NCBI GenBank assembly: GCA_016712745.1 | Contig: JADJQN010000003.1 | Location: 1,612,001 to 1,676,000, forward strand | DNA from: Sandaracinaceae bacterium | GTDB lineage: Bacteria; Myxococcota_A; Polyangia; Polyangiales; JADJQN01 | Direction of reading: 5' to 3' | Length of the DNA: 64,000 bases | In this document: in pieces, positions 1-7,675 of the stretch | How the letters are laid out: each line of letters starts with the position of its first letter | How positions within the stretch are numbered: position 1 is the stretch's first letter | Notes under the pieces: generated by a model | Told to the model about the DNA's origin: nothing | The model's database searches: none | What the model saw: the letters and a program-made list of their open reading frames with translations, nothing else | Translations under genes and position numbers: made by a program

Positions 1-2
1 AC

Positions 3-482
3 GCAGACGCCGAGTGGAACCAGTACTCGGCCGAGAATGCCGAGCAGGGCGTCGCCGACTTTCTCTTCGGCCGTCGTACCTACGAAATGATGGCGTCATT
101 CTGGCCAAGCCCCCAAGGCATGAAGAGCGAGCCAAAGATCGCCGAGCGAATGAACAGCGCAAAGAAGCTCGTCTTTTCGCGCACGCTCGACAAAGCGACT
201 TGGAACAACACGACTCTCGTCAAAGAAGATCTCATCGGATACGTGCGCAAGCTTAAAAGCGAAGCGGGCCAGGATCTAATGATCTTCGGCAGCGGCACGA
301 TTGTGTCGCAGCTTACACAGGAGCGACTGATCGACTCGTACACGGTCGTCGTCAACCCACTCGTTGTGGGGTCGGGAAAGAATATGTTCGACGGAGTGCG
401 AGAGCAGGCGCGCTTGAAGCTTGTGGACTCGCGGGCATTCAAGAACGGCAACATGGTACTCAGCTACGAGCTGAAGAAGTAG
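3..482 (+). CDS. Dihydrofolate reductase / RibD C-terminal family protein (5' truncated by window edge)
   Basis: The reading frame is open from the first bases of the window and ends at TAG 480-482, so the true start lies outside. The fold signature of the RibD C-terminal / DHFR-like family is present: LFGRRTYEMM followed by a WP loop, a central GSGTIVSQL nucleotide-binding turn, and IDSYTVVVNPLVVGSGKNMF near the end. Members bind NAD(P)H and reduce small heterocyclic substrates, but most stand-alone copies have no proven substrate. About 159 codons are visible, so only a short N-terminal strand-loop is missing. An ATG at 87 is internal to the conserved RTYEMM motif and is not the real start. 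It converges on the DUF4911 gene at 492. Confidence 0.85.
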   Translation, partial: ADAEWNQYSAENAEQGVADFLFGRRTYEMMASFWPSPQGMKSEPKIAERMNSAKKLVFSRTLDKATWNNTTLVKEDLIGYVRKLKSEAGQDLMIFGSGTIVSQLTQERLIDSYTVVVNPLVVGSGKNMFDGVREQARLKLVDSRAFKNGNMVLSYELKK

Positions 483-491
483 TCGTTGGGT

Positions 492-722
492 TCAGGGAAG
501 TTGGGTGAATTCGGCCTCGAGCCGCAGGTCGGCCAGCAGGGCGTCAAGCTCGCTTTCGCGGTCGGCGGGCGCAGCAAGCGTGATCTTGCCGGTGCCGTCG
601 CCGAACAACATGGCCAAGCCTTCGTAACCATCCAGCACTCCGCGCAGCCACACCACGTCCTCGTCGGCGATGCGCAAGGTACGCGTGACTAAGCCTTCGC
701 CAAGAACAGGCGCAACAGGCAC
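492..722 (-). CDS. DUF4911 domain protein
   Basis: A 76-residue soluble protein with no signal or membrane segment. Its pattern (LRIADEDVVWLRGVLDGYEG, then a hydrophobic strand, DGTGKITLAAP and an acidic C-terminal helix) matches my recollection of DUF4911, a small family common in delta-proteobacteria with no assigned function. It lies 3 nt downstream of the 726-1328 gene and is probably co-transcribed and translationally coupled with it and with the exonuclease upstream. The strand-turn-strand layout suggests a small alpha/beta sandwich. No catalytic motif is apparent. Confidence 0.6.
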   Translation of the reverse strand: MPVAPVLGEGLVTRTLRIADEDVVWLRGVLDGYEGLAMLFGDGTGKITLAAPADRESELDALLADLRLEAEFTQLP

Positions 723-725
723 GGG

Positions 726-1328
726 TTAGAGCTCGTCTTCGTCGAGGTCTTCGGCGAGGTAACTCAAAATGACTTCGTCGAGAGACTTCTCGCTGAGCAC
801 ATCGCCACCAAAGATCGATTCGCTCTGTGTCTGTGCGCCCGCACGCGGCGGAGACGACGGTCGCGATTTCGCCGGTCGCGTTGCCTGATACTTGCCCGCG
901 GTCATCGTGCCGCCGGCGTCAGCGGCAGCAGCGGCGGCCGCTTGCTCAAGAGCTTCGGTGTCGAGAGAGCGTCGTTCTGCAGCGAGTGGCGATGGAGTTT
1001 CGCCTTTCGCGGTTGTGATGTTCCCCGGCGCGGCAACTGTGCCGGTTGTTTCGCCGAGCTCGGCGTCGAATTCACCTTCGTGCAACGCGATGAACATCGC
1101 CTTGTGTTGCTCTTGCATCATCTTCTTTACGACGACGGCGTAGTCGTCGCGTCCGACGTGCGCTGCGTAGTCCGTCTTGCGCGACGAAACGATGCGTCCG
1201 CCATCCGCGAAGAGATGCGTGATGAGATGAGGACGGCTCAGCCCCGAGTCCTCGGTCTGAATATGATAGACCTTGCCCTTGTGACGGACGTTCGTGTTGT
1301 AGCCAACGAGCGGTGACGGGCCCTTCAT
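726..1328 (-). CDS. Conserved hypothetical protein with basic N-terminal domain and Ala-rich linker
   Basis: A 200-residue protein. Residues 1-100 form a compact domain starting KGPSPLVGYNTNVRHKGKV, with alternating strand-like stretches (HIQTEDSG, HLITHLFADGGRI) and a helix ending in a conserved-looking KKMMQEQHKAMF. Residues 105-170 are a low-complexity Ala/Pro/Ser linker. Residues 175-200 are acidic and end EDLDEDEL. I believe the N-terminal domain recurs in myxobacterial hypothetical proteins, but I know no function for it. It is the middle gene of a minus-strand run exonuclease - this gene - DUF4911, with 41 and 3 nt gaps. The flexible linker and acidic tail suggest an adaptor. That is inference. 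Confidence 0.7.
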   Translation of the reverse strand: MKGPSPLVGYNTNVRHKGKVYHIQTEDSGLSRPHLITHLFADGGRIVSSRKTDYAAHVGRDDYAVVVKKMMQEQHKAMFIALHEGEFDAELGETTGTVAAPGNITTAKGETPSPLAAERRSLDTEALEQAAAAAAADAGGTMTAGKYQATRPAKSRPSSPPRAGAQTQSESIFGGDVLSEKSLDEVILSYLAEDLDEDEL

Positions 1329-1369
1329 CTCGCTGCAAAGCTACCACGGTCTGTGGGCAAGTTCTTCCA

Positions 1370-2245
1370 TCAATCGCGATATCGGGTAACGCGCGTGGGT
1401 AAGGATTTCTCGCCTAACTCCTCGCAGAGTGCGGTCAGTGCGGCTCGATCGGCGCCGCGCCACTCGAGATCGTCCAAGCTCTCCGCCAGCGGAACGTCGG
1501 TCCGAACGGTCGCAAGCGTGCGATAGAGCAACGCTTCTGTGCGATGCGATGCAAGCTCCGCTGCGAGCGCGCCTGCGCCCCTTACCTTGATGTCCCACGC
1601 GGCCGCGTCATCGGGGATCTTTTCCAGGTGCTCGTAGCGGGCGAGTACGGTGCTAGCAGATTTTTCACCCCAACGCGGGACACCCGGAATTCCATCCGCC
1701 GTGTCCCCGACCAACGCAAGGTAGTCAGGGATGCTCGCCGGCGACACGCCAAACTTTTCTTTCACGCCGTCTTCGTCATAGACGCGGTCGCGCATGCGAT
1801 CGACGGTGACGATGCGATCGCCCTCCACACACTGAGCGAGGTCTTTGTCGGGAGTGCAGATGCGCACTTGCTTGACCCGTGCATCTTTGGCAGCACGCAC
1901 AGCAGCGGTAGCGACGGCGTCGTCCGCTTCGAACTCGATCATGCGCCAGGTACAAATGCCCAGCGCTTCGCATGCGCGCTCTGCCAAAGGGAACTGCGCG
2001 AAGAGCAGCGGGTCGATGCCTTCGCCCGTTTTGTATCCGTCAAAGAGTTTGTTCCGAAAGGATTCGATGACCGTGTCGAAGGCGATGCCGATATGCGTCA
2101 CGTCCGGTTCGCGGAGGAGGGCGACGAGAGAGCGCATGAGTCCGCGCGTGGCCCCCACTTCGATACCGGCGCTATTGGTGGAAGAGGGGGCGCCATAATA
2201 CGAGCGAAAGAGCTCGTACGTGCCATCGAGCAAGTGGACGAACAT
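1370..2245 (-). CDS. Stand-alone 5'-3' exonuclease (PolA N-terminal / flap-endonuclease type)
   Basis: A 291-residue protein equivalent to the N-terminal nuclease domain of DNA polymerase I without the polymerase. Visible family motifs: HLLDGTYELFRSYYG at the start (first metal-binding Asp), FEADDAVATAA around residue 105 (Glu/Asp cluster), TPDKDLAQCV near 130, and the helix-hairpin-helix region DYLALVGDTADGIPGVPRWG around 170-190 with the conserved GD-x-x-DGIPG metal and DNA contacts. All acidic ligands appear intact, so activity on 5' flaps or RNA primers is expected. It probably heads the minus-strand unit with the two small genes downstream. It is divergent from the DUF2752 gene, with which it shares a short intergenic region. 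Confidence 0.9.
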   Translation of the reverse strand: MFVHLLDGTYELFRSYYGAPSSTNSAGIEVGATRGLMRSLVALLREPDVTHIGIAFDTVIESFRNKLFDGYKTGEGIDPLLFAQFPLAERACEALGICTWRMIEFEADDAVATAAVRAAKDARVKQVRICTPDKDLAQCVEGDRIVTVDRMRDRVYDEDGVKEKFGVSPASIPDYLALVGDTADGIPGVPRWGEKSASTVLARYEHLEKIPDDAAAWDIKVRGAGALAAELASHRTEALLYRTLATVRTDVPLAESLDDLEWRGADRAALTALCEELGEKSLPTRVTRYRD

Positions 2246-2301
2246 AGGAACGCTTAGCTTACTTGACGGAGAGCCGAGTGCGTGTCGGACTTTGGGGGTC
2301 G

Positions 2302-2820
2302 ATGACTGAAGTTTTACAGGCCCAGCCGGCCCAGCCGGCTCAACCCATGCCGCCGGGCGTTGCCCCCGAGCACGCCTTTACGATGCGTGCGCCCTCGAAC
2401 GCATTCGGCATGCGAATCGTCTGGGCTATTTTGTTCTTCTTGCCGCTTGCGGTCGTTGTCACGTCAGCGTTTTTGACGCCCTCGGCGGCGGGGCTGGGCA
2501 CGCACACGCAACTCGGACTCGCGCCCTGCGGTTTTTACGAGTGGACCGGACTTCCCTGTCCGGGCTGCGGCCTAACGACTTGCTTTGCGCATATGGTGCG
2601 CGGCGAAGTCATCGGCGCGTCGCGTGCGAACGCGTTTGGCGTTCTTCTCTTTTTGACCACCCTTGTATCGCTGCCGTTTTCGTTGCTCGGTCTCTGGCGA
2701 GGTCTCTCGGTCAGCGCGGTGCTCGAGCGTCTGTCGGTCGACAAGATGGCGCTGATTCTTGCGTGCGGCTCCATCGGCGTATGGCTCGTGCGTTTGCTTA
2801 CAATCTACTTCGTGTACTAG
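2302..2820 (+). CDS. DUF2752 small membrane protein
   Basis: A 172-residue membrane protein of the DUF2752 family. After a Pro/Gln-rich N-terminus come a hydrophobic helix, then the family signature GLPCPGCGLTTCFAHMVRGE, in which the paired CPxCG cysteines and following Thr are the hallmark, and two more transmembrane helices. The signature suggests metal or thiol chemistry at the membrane, but no activity is established. I prefer ATG 2302, preceded by GGGGGTC, over an upstream TTG at 2263 that would add 13 unconserved residues. The 3' end overlaps the convergent EamA gene by 23 bp. Confidence 0.85.
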   Translation: MTEVLQAQPAQPAQPMPPGVAPEHAFTMRAPSNAFGMRIVWAILFFLPLAVVVTSAFLTPSAAGLGTHTQLGLAPCGFYEWTGLPCPGCGLTTCFAHMVRGEVIGASRANAFGVLLFLTTLVSLPFSLLGLWRGLSVSAVLERLSVDKMALILACGSIGVWLVRLLTIYFVY

Positions 2821-3667
2821 CGCTCGCTGATTGCGCGTCGAGCGCGATCACGAAGCCTGCGAGCAAGATAACCGCGATGCCAATGGCCGAGACCCACGCC
2901 AATGGCTCAGCAAAAAAGACCGCGCCGATGATGGCGCAAACGACCACGTTTACATAGGCGCCGCCGCCCACGCGCGCCGCGATATCGAGCGCGTAGGCGC
3001 GCGTCATCCAGATCTGCGAGACCGTGCCTACCGCGCCCATGACGACCATCCAGAGAAGGTCGATGGGTGCAGGCATCATTAATGTTTTGGCGGAGAGCAC
3101 AAACGTAAAGCAAGCCGCCGCAATAGCGAACCAAAGAACCACGATTTCCGGTGTCTCAGTCGCCCCAAGTTTGCGCAGTGAGACCATGGCCACCGCGGAA
3201 AATGCCCCCGCTAAAACGGCGATTGTGCCGTTTGCGAAATCTCCGCTCTGCGGTCGCAGAATAAGCACCACGCCAACAAAGCCGGCAATGAGCATGGCAA
3301 CAACGCGCGTGCGTACCTTCTCGCCGAGAAAGATAAAGCCAAGCAGCGCCACGAAAAGTGGAGTGGTATTTTGCAGCGCCGTCGCCTCGCTCAAGGGCAG
3401 CGTTGAGAGAGCATGGAAAGTGCAAATCAAACCGGCGCTGCCGGCGAGAGCCCGCAACCACATCGCTCGCTGGTTACGCACGGTGAACGGCAAGCCTTTC
3501 GCGCGCACGATCAGCAGCAACATGGGTACGCCTACCGCCGAGCGAGCGAACGCAATCTCGGTCGAGGGAACGCCATGGTTTGCAAGCAGCTTTGCAAGCG
3601 AGTTCATCACGGCAAACCCGACCGCTGCGGCAACCATGAACAAAATGCCGCGCTGCCTGTCGAGCAT
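2798..3667 (-). CDS. EamA-family drug/metabolite transporter
   Basis: A 289-residue integral membrane protein with about ten hydrophobic helices arranged as two EamA repeats of five. Recognisable family features are the short N-terminal FMVAAAVGFAVMNSLAKLL helix, SEATALQNTTPLFVALLGFI (the conserved helix-3/4 turn) and FLGEKV, with a matching second repeat ending AIGIAVILLAGFVIAL. Such proteins act as inner-membrane exporters of metabolites (amino acids, nucleotides, drugs), and the substrate cannot be read from sequence. It converges with, and overlaps by 23 bp, the DUF2752 gene. Confidence 0.9.
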   Translation of the reverse strand: MLDRQRGILFMVAAAVGFAVMNSLAKLLANHGVPSTEIAFARSAVGVPMLLLIVRAKGLPFTVRNQRAMWLRALAGSAGLICTFHALSTLPLSEATALQNTTPLFVALLGFIFLGEKVRTRVVAMLIAGFVGVVLILRPQSGDFANGTIAVLAGAFSAVAMVSLRKLGATETPEIVVLWFAIAAACFTFVLSAKTLMMPAPIDLLWMVVMGAVGTVSQIWMTRAYALDIAARVGGGAYVNVVVCAIIGAVFFAEPLAWVSAIGIAVILLAGFVIALDAQSASASTRSRL

Positions 3668-3751
3668 GCTCGCGTGGTAGAACCATCCCCCAGGGACGTC
3701 AAGGAATTGCGCGTCAAAATGCCGATCTACAAGACCGTTTGACGATAGCCG

Positions 3752-5671
3752 ATGGCCCCTCGATCATGCGCGTGCACGATGGTCGATCCGGGTCCCGCAA
3801 AGCGCGAGGTGCTTCAAGAGGGCACCCTCATCGCAAATCGATTTCGAATCGAGCGACTGCTCGGTGCGGGCGGCATGGCCAGCGTATACCGTGCCTACGA
3901 CACGCAACTCGCACATTCGGTGGCGCTCAAGCTCTTGCGCAAGGATCTGTGTTCGACTCCCGAGGCCGTGACTCGTTTTCGACGTGAGGGCGAGCTACTC
4001 ACCGCACTCGCCCATCCCGCGATCGTGCGAATCGAGTCCTACGGTGAGGTCGGCGACGGAAGTCTCTACCTTGCAATGGAGTTGCTCGAAGGCGAAACGC
4101 TGGGGCAGTTGCTACGCCGTGAGCACACCATCGAGCCGCGAGAGCTCGCGACGCTCTTGGCGGGCGCGGGCGCTGGGCTTATCGCCGCTCACGCGAAAAA
4201 CGTCGTTCATCGCGATCTGAAGCCCGACAACATTTTTCTCGCGCGCAATCCGCAGACCGGCGAAATCAACGTCAAGCTCTTGGACTTTGGCATCTCGAAA
4301 GTCTTCGGCAGCGAACGCCTCACAATGACGGGGCAGGTCTTGGGCACGCCGCGCTACATGTCGCCCGAACAGCTGGCGGCGGACACGAACTTGGACACGC
4401 GTGTCGATATCTACGCGCTGGGCGTGATTCTCTACGAAGCGATTGCAGGCCAGCAACCTTTTTTGGCGACCAACCCTAGCGACCTTCTCGTCGCTATCCT
4501 GCACGGCGACGCAGTTCCAATACGATCAGTAAACAAAGACGTCACGGAAGCAGTCGCCAGTGTCGTGATGCGCGCCATGTCGCGTCTTGCGAGCGCGCGT
4601 TTTGCGAAAGTGGCGGATCTCGTGGATGCCTATATTCACGCGGTCGGTCACGAAGCGGCGCACAAACCGGTTCGGCGCGGCATGCCCACGCGCGTCGTGG
4701 GTAGCTTCGGCTTTAGCGAACCGCCTGAGCCGAAAAGTGGATCCTTCGAAGTGAGCGAAGTCGGATTCGCCGGTGCTCTGCGCCCGGGCACACTTGGCCA
4801 ACTGCCACAGGCAAAGCCCGATGCACACGCGCCGCTAGCCGTACAACCGGCCGAGCCTCCGCAGCGAGACATTGAATCTTCGCATCGTGCGATCGAAACG
4901 CCAAAGCGCGCGATGCCCAAGACTCTCCAGCAGAATCCATCGCTCTTTGCGCAGCCCGCAGTGCCATCGCCCGCGCACGCGGTACAGCCCGCCGCCCAGC
5001 CGAACGAGCCGAACATTTCGGCGGACCCAAGTGTCAACTTGCCCATGCAGGGCAACCAGTCCTTCGTACTCGTCATTGCCATTGTCGCTGGCGCGTTGTC
5101 GGCCGCCCTCGCGATATTCGGACTCTCCTATTGTGGCAAGCACGACGATGCACCCGCTTCGCCAACGGCGCTTGTCTCGGCTGCAGTCGCACTCGACGCT
5201 GGCCTATTGGCAGAGCTCGATAGCGGCGCGATGCTTGTTCACGACGCGTCGGCGATACCCGTGGGAGCGGAGCCGCCCTCACCCAGCATTGATCGAGCGG
5301 CCCCGGCGCGTACCAACATCGAACGCTCTAGCGCGAGTCGTTCGCGACAGACGGCGCGAGCTGTCGCAGAGATTCCCGCGACGCCACCCACGCCGGCAAG
5401 CAGTGCCCCACCTGGGTCGGAGCTTTTGACTCAGGCACGCGAAGCTCAACGTGCGAGCAACTTCGACGATTGCGTGTCATTGGCTCGGCAGGCGCTCGCC
5501 CAAGGAGCACCATCGGCGGCGCTTCGCCTGGAGGGAGACTGTTTGCGTCGTGGCGGACGCAACGCGGAAGCGCTCGTTGCGTATCAACGCTTTTGTCGTG
5601 TCGCACCTGATCATCCGGCCATCGCCGAGGTGCGCGCGCTCGCGGAGAGTCTCGGCGGCCCCTGCCACTAA
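3752..5671 (+). CDS. Membrane-anchored Ser/Thr protein kinase with periplasmic repeat domain
   Basis: A 639-residue Hanks-type kinase. The catalytic domain spans roughly residues 28-295 and is intact: glycine loop LGAGGMASVYRAYD (37-50), catalytic Lys60 (VALKLL), HRDLKPDN (153-160), DFG (178-180) and SPE in the activation segment (204-206). A Pro/Ala-rich juxtamembrane stretch precedes one transmembrane helix at about 430-453. The outer part is low-complexity and ends in a TPR-like helical pair (EAQRASNFDDCVSLARQAL). This kinase-TM-TPR layout is typical of myxobacterial kinases that sense from the periplasm. ATG 3779 (residue 10) is an alternative start. The stop codon overlaps that of the convergent GGDEF gene (CTAA). 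Confidence 0.92.
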   Translation: MAPRSCACTMVDPGPAKREVLQEGTLIANRFRIERLLGAGGMASVYRAYDTQLAHSVALKLLRKDLCSTPEAVTRFRREGELLTALAHPAIVRIESYGEVGDGSLYLAMELLEGETLGQLLRREHTIEPRELATLLAGAGAGLIAAHAKNVVHRDLKPDNIFLARNPQTGEINVKLLDFGISKVFGSERLTMTGQVLGTPRYMSPEQLAADTNLDTRVDIYALGVILYEAIAGQQPFLATNPSDLLVAILHGDAVPIRSVNKDVTEAVASVVMRAMSRLASARFAKVADLVDAYIHAVGHEAAHKPVRRGMPTRVVGSFGFSEPPEPKSGSFEVSEVGFAGALRPGTLGQLPQAKPDAHAPLAVQPAEPPQRDIESSHRAIETPKRAMPKTLQQNPSLFAQPAVPSPAHAVQPAAQPNEPNISADPSVNLPMQGNQSFVLVIAIVAGALSAALAIFGLSYCGKHDDAPASPTALVSAAVALDAGLLAELDSGAMLVHDASAIPVGAEPPSPSIDRAAPARTNIERSSASRSRQTARAVAEIPATPPTPASSAPPGSELLTQAREAQRASNFDDCVSLARQALAQGAPSAALRLEGDCLRRGGRNAEALVAYQRFCRVAPDHPAIAEVRALAESLGGPCH

Positions 5672-6552
5672 CCGTCGCGCAAGATCGGGTCGTGCTCCAC
5701 TTGCATGACGGCTTCGGCGACGAGGTCTCGGTTTAGCGCAGTCGCCAATGCGGGAAGTGTTGATGCTCCGATCGCGATGCGGGGCAGCATGGGAGGAGCG
5801 TCCTTCCAGAAGGCTTCTCCGTGCACGGATTCACGCATGCGTTCGATGACGATACGGACGGCAGTCTCGTCGGTTTCGGGAAGTACCAGTACGAACTCGT
5901 CGTCCGCGTGTCGAAATATCTGATCGACTTGCCGCAACGAGTGCGAAAGCCCAAGAGCGAGCTCGCTAATCAACGTATGTGCATCCTCTGTCTCGAAGTC
6001 ACGGAGGCATTGCTTGTAGTTGACGACCCGCACGACAACGCAGGAAAGGGCGCAGCCGTTACGCTGGGCCCGCGCGATTTCATAGTCCAAACAAATGTCG
6101 AGGTGCGCACGTGTGCCCAGGCCGCTCGCAAGGTCCGTGCGCTCGGCATCTGACATTGCGTAGGCGATGGCGTTTTCAGCGGCGCGCAGTCGCAACGCGT
6201 TGCGGACACGCTGCTGTACTTCCACAACTCGATAGGGCCGCGTGACGCAGTCGTCGGCTCCGGCAGCAATGGCCGGTGCAGCGCCGTCGAGATCGTCGCG
6301 ATCGGTCGCAATCAAAATGCCCACGTCGGCATAGTGCGCATCGGCGCGCAGCAAGCGCAGCACTTCAATCCCGTCCCCAAAGGGAAGATCGCGCGCCATC
6401 AAAATGAGATCGGGCTTCTCCCGCGCCACGCGGTCCAGCACGGCCTGACCGCTGTCGACGCTTACAACTCGGTGGCCCGCCGACTTAAAGGCGTCCTCGA
6501 GAATTCGACGATGCGAAGGATCCGGCTCCGCGACGAGCACAAGCGGCGTCAC
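5668..6552 (-). CDS. Degenerate receiver plus degenerate GGDEF protein
   Basis: A 294-residue protein with a receiver-like domain (1-120) and a GGDEF-like domain (135-285). The receiver is unlikely to be phosphorylated. The position of the phospho-acceptor Asp is Ala53 (in DLILMARDLP), one residue of the acidic pair is Pro10 (VAEPDP), and the conserved Lys is Arg105 (TRPY). The GGDEF signature is altered to ADDEF (216-220), so diguanylate cyclase activity is doubtful. The start codon overlaps the stop of the upstream sigma-54 activator (ATGA, 6549-6552), which indicates translational coupling. It may therefore work as a binding partner of that activator rather than as an enzyme. That is inference. 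Confidence 0.85.
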   Translation of the reverse strand: MTPLVLVAEPDPSHRRILEDAFKSAGHRVVSVDSGQAVLDRVAREKPDLILMARDLPFGDGIEVLRLLRADAHYADVGILIATDRDDLDGAAPAIAAGADDCVTRPYRVVEVQQRVRNALRLRAAENAIAYAMSDAERTDLASGLGTRAHLDICLDYEIARAQRNGCALSCVVVRVVNYKQCLRDFETEDAHTLISELALGLSHSLRQVDQIFRHADDEFVLVLPETDETAVRIVIERMRESVHGEAFWKDAPPMLPRIAIGASTLPALATALNRDLVAEAVMQVEHDPILRDG

Positions 6553-7592
6553 GGGTCCTCATCTCCCTTGGCGTTCCAAGGAACAAGGTTGTAGGCCTGC
6601 ACTTTGCGAATGAGATTGCGGCGGCTGATGCCGAGCTCCAGCGCGGTGCGAGTCTTGTTGCCTCTGGTCCGCTTCAAGCTTTCCGTGATCATGTGCCGCT
6701 CGAGTGCCTCGACCGCTTCGGGCAGACGCTGCGTACTGGGCATGTTCTCAAAAGGTGCGGGCGGAGGTGGCGGCATACTGCGGCGCACCGGATCGCTCAT
6801 ATGAGTCTCGTCGATCACCGCGTCGTCGCCCGAGAGCACCCAGAGTCGCTCGATCTCATTCTCGAGCTCCCGCACGTTCCCCGGCCACGAATGATCGTGG
6901 AGGTGTTGCATGACTGAAGCGGTGAGTGACTTCTTCTTGCCGTCTCGCTTCTCAAGCCGCCCCAAAAAATGTTTGACGAGGAGGGGGATATCATCGAGGC
7001 GCTTGCGCAGCGGCGGCACGTGAATCGCGACGACGTGCAACCGGTAAAAGAGGTCCTCGCGGAAGGTTCCCTCACGCACCATCGCGGACAAATCGCGGTT
7101 GGTCGCCGCGATGATGCGGACGTCTACGTGCTTCTGTTCCGACGCGCCGACTGACATGAAGGTGCCTTCTTGCAGCACGCGCAAAAGCTTCACTTGCAAT
7201 GCTTGCGACATGTCACCCACTTCATCCATGAAGAAGGTACCGCCGTCGGCGATCTCGAAGAGTCCGGGTTTGTCAGAAACGGCGCCGGTAAACGCGCCGC
7301 GCTTGTGACCGAAAAGCTCGCTCTCGAGCAAGTTGTCGTTGAACGCGCTGCAGTTGGTTGCAACAAAGCGCTTCGTGCGCCGCGGGCTCTCGTTGTGAAT
7401 GGCGCGCGCGACAAGCTCCTTGCCCGTTCCATTCTCCCCGGTGACGAGAATCGTCGCGTGACTCGTGCGCACCCGCTCTAGCATTCGATACATATCCCGC
7501 ATCGGCGCGCTCTCGCCGACGATACCCGCGGCGTGGCCGACGACGTTGGGGCGACTTCCTTCAAACGGAGGCACGGCGGACATCCACTCCAC
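6549..7592 (-). CDS. Sigma-54-dependent transcriptional activator lacking a receiver domain
   Basis: A 347-residue enhancer-binding protein consisting of an AAA+ domain and a C-terminal Fis-type helix-turn-helix only. Walker A GENGTGKE is at about 52-59, the sigma-54 contact loop GAFTGA at 99-104, Walker B TFFMDEVGD near 119-127, then the R-finger region FREDLFYRL. The HTH (NKTRTALELGISRRNLIRKV) is near 315-335. There is no N-terminal receiver, PAS, GAF or FHA domain, only about 20 residues before the AAA+ core. It can in principle activate RNA polymerase-sigma54 constitutively unless another protein controls it, and the coupled pseudo-receiver gene downstream is the obvious candidate. Start is GTG 7592, with ATG 7583 as an alternative. 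Confidence 0.93.
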   Translation of the reverse strand: MEWMSAVPPFEGSRPNVVGHAAGIVGESAPMRDMYRMLERVRTSHATILVTGENGTGKELVARAIHNESPRRTKRFVATNCSAFNDNLLESELFGHKRGAFTGAVSDKPGLFEIADGGTFFMDEVGDMSQALQVKLLRVLQEGTFMSVGASEQKHVDVRIIAATNRDLSAMVREGTFREDLFYRLHVVAIHVPPLRKRLDDIPLLVKHFLGRLEKRDGKKKSLTASVMQHLHDHSWPGNVRELENEIERLWVLSGDDAVIDETHMSDPVRRSMPPPPPAPFENMPSTQRLPEAVEALERHMITESLKRTRGNKTRTALELGISRRNLIRKVQAYNLVPWNAKGDEDP

Positions 7593-7675
7593 GCTACATG
7601 AGCACCCGTCGTTCGGGAAGCTGCGCGAAGAGCCGTAGATTCCCCCCTATCGCCCTGCTACGTTCCGCCTGTTCG

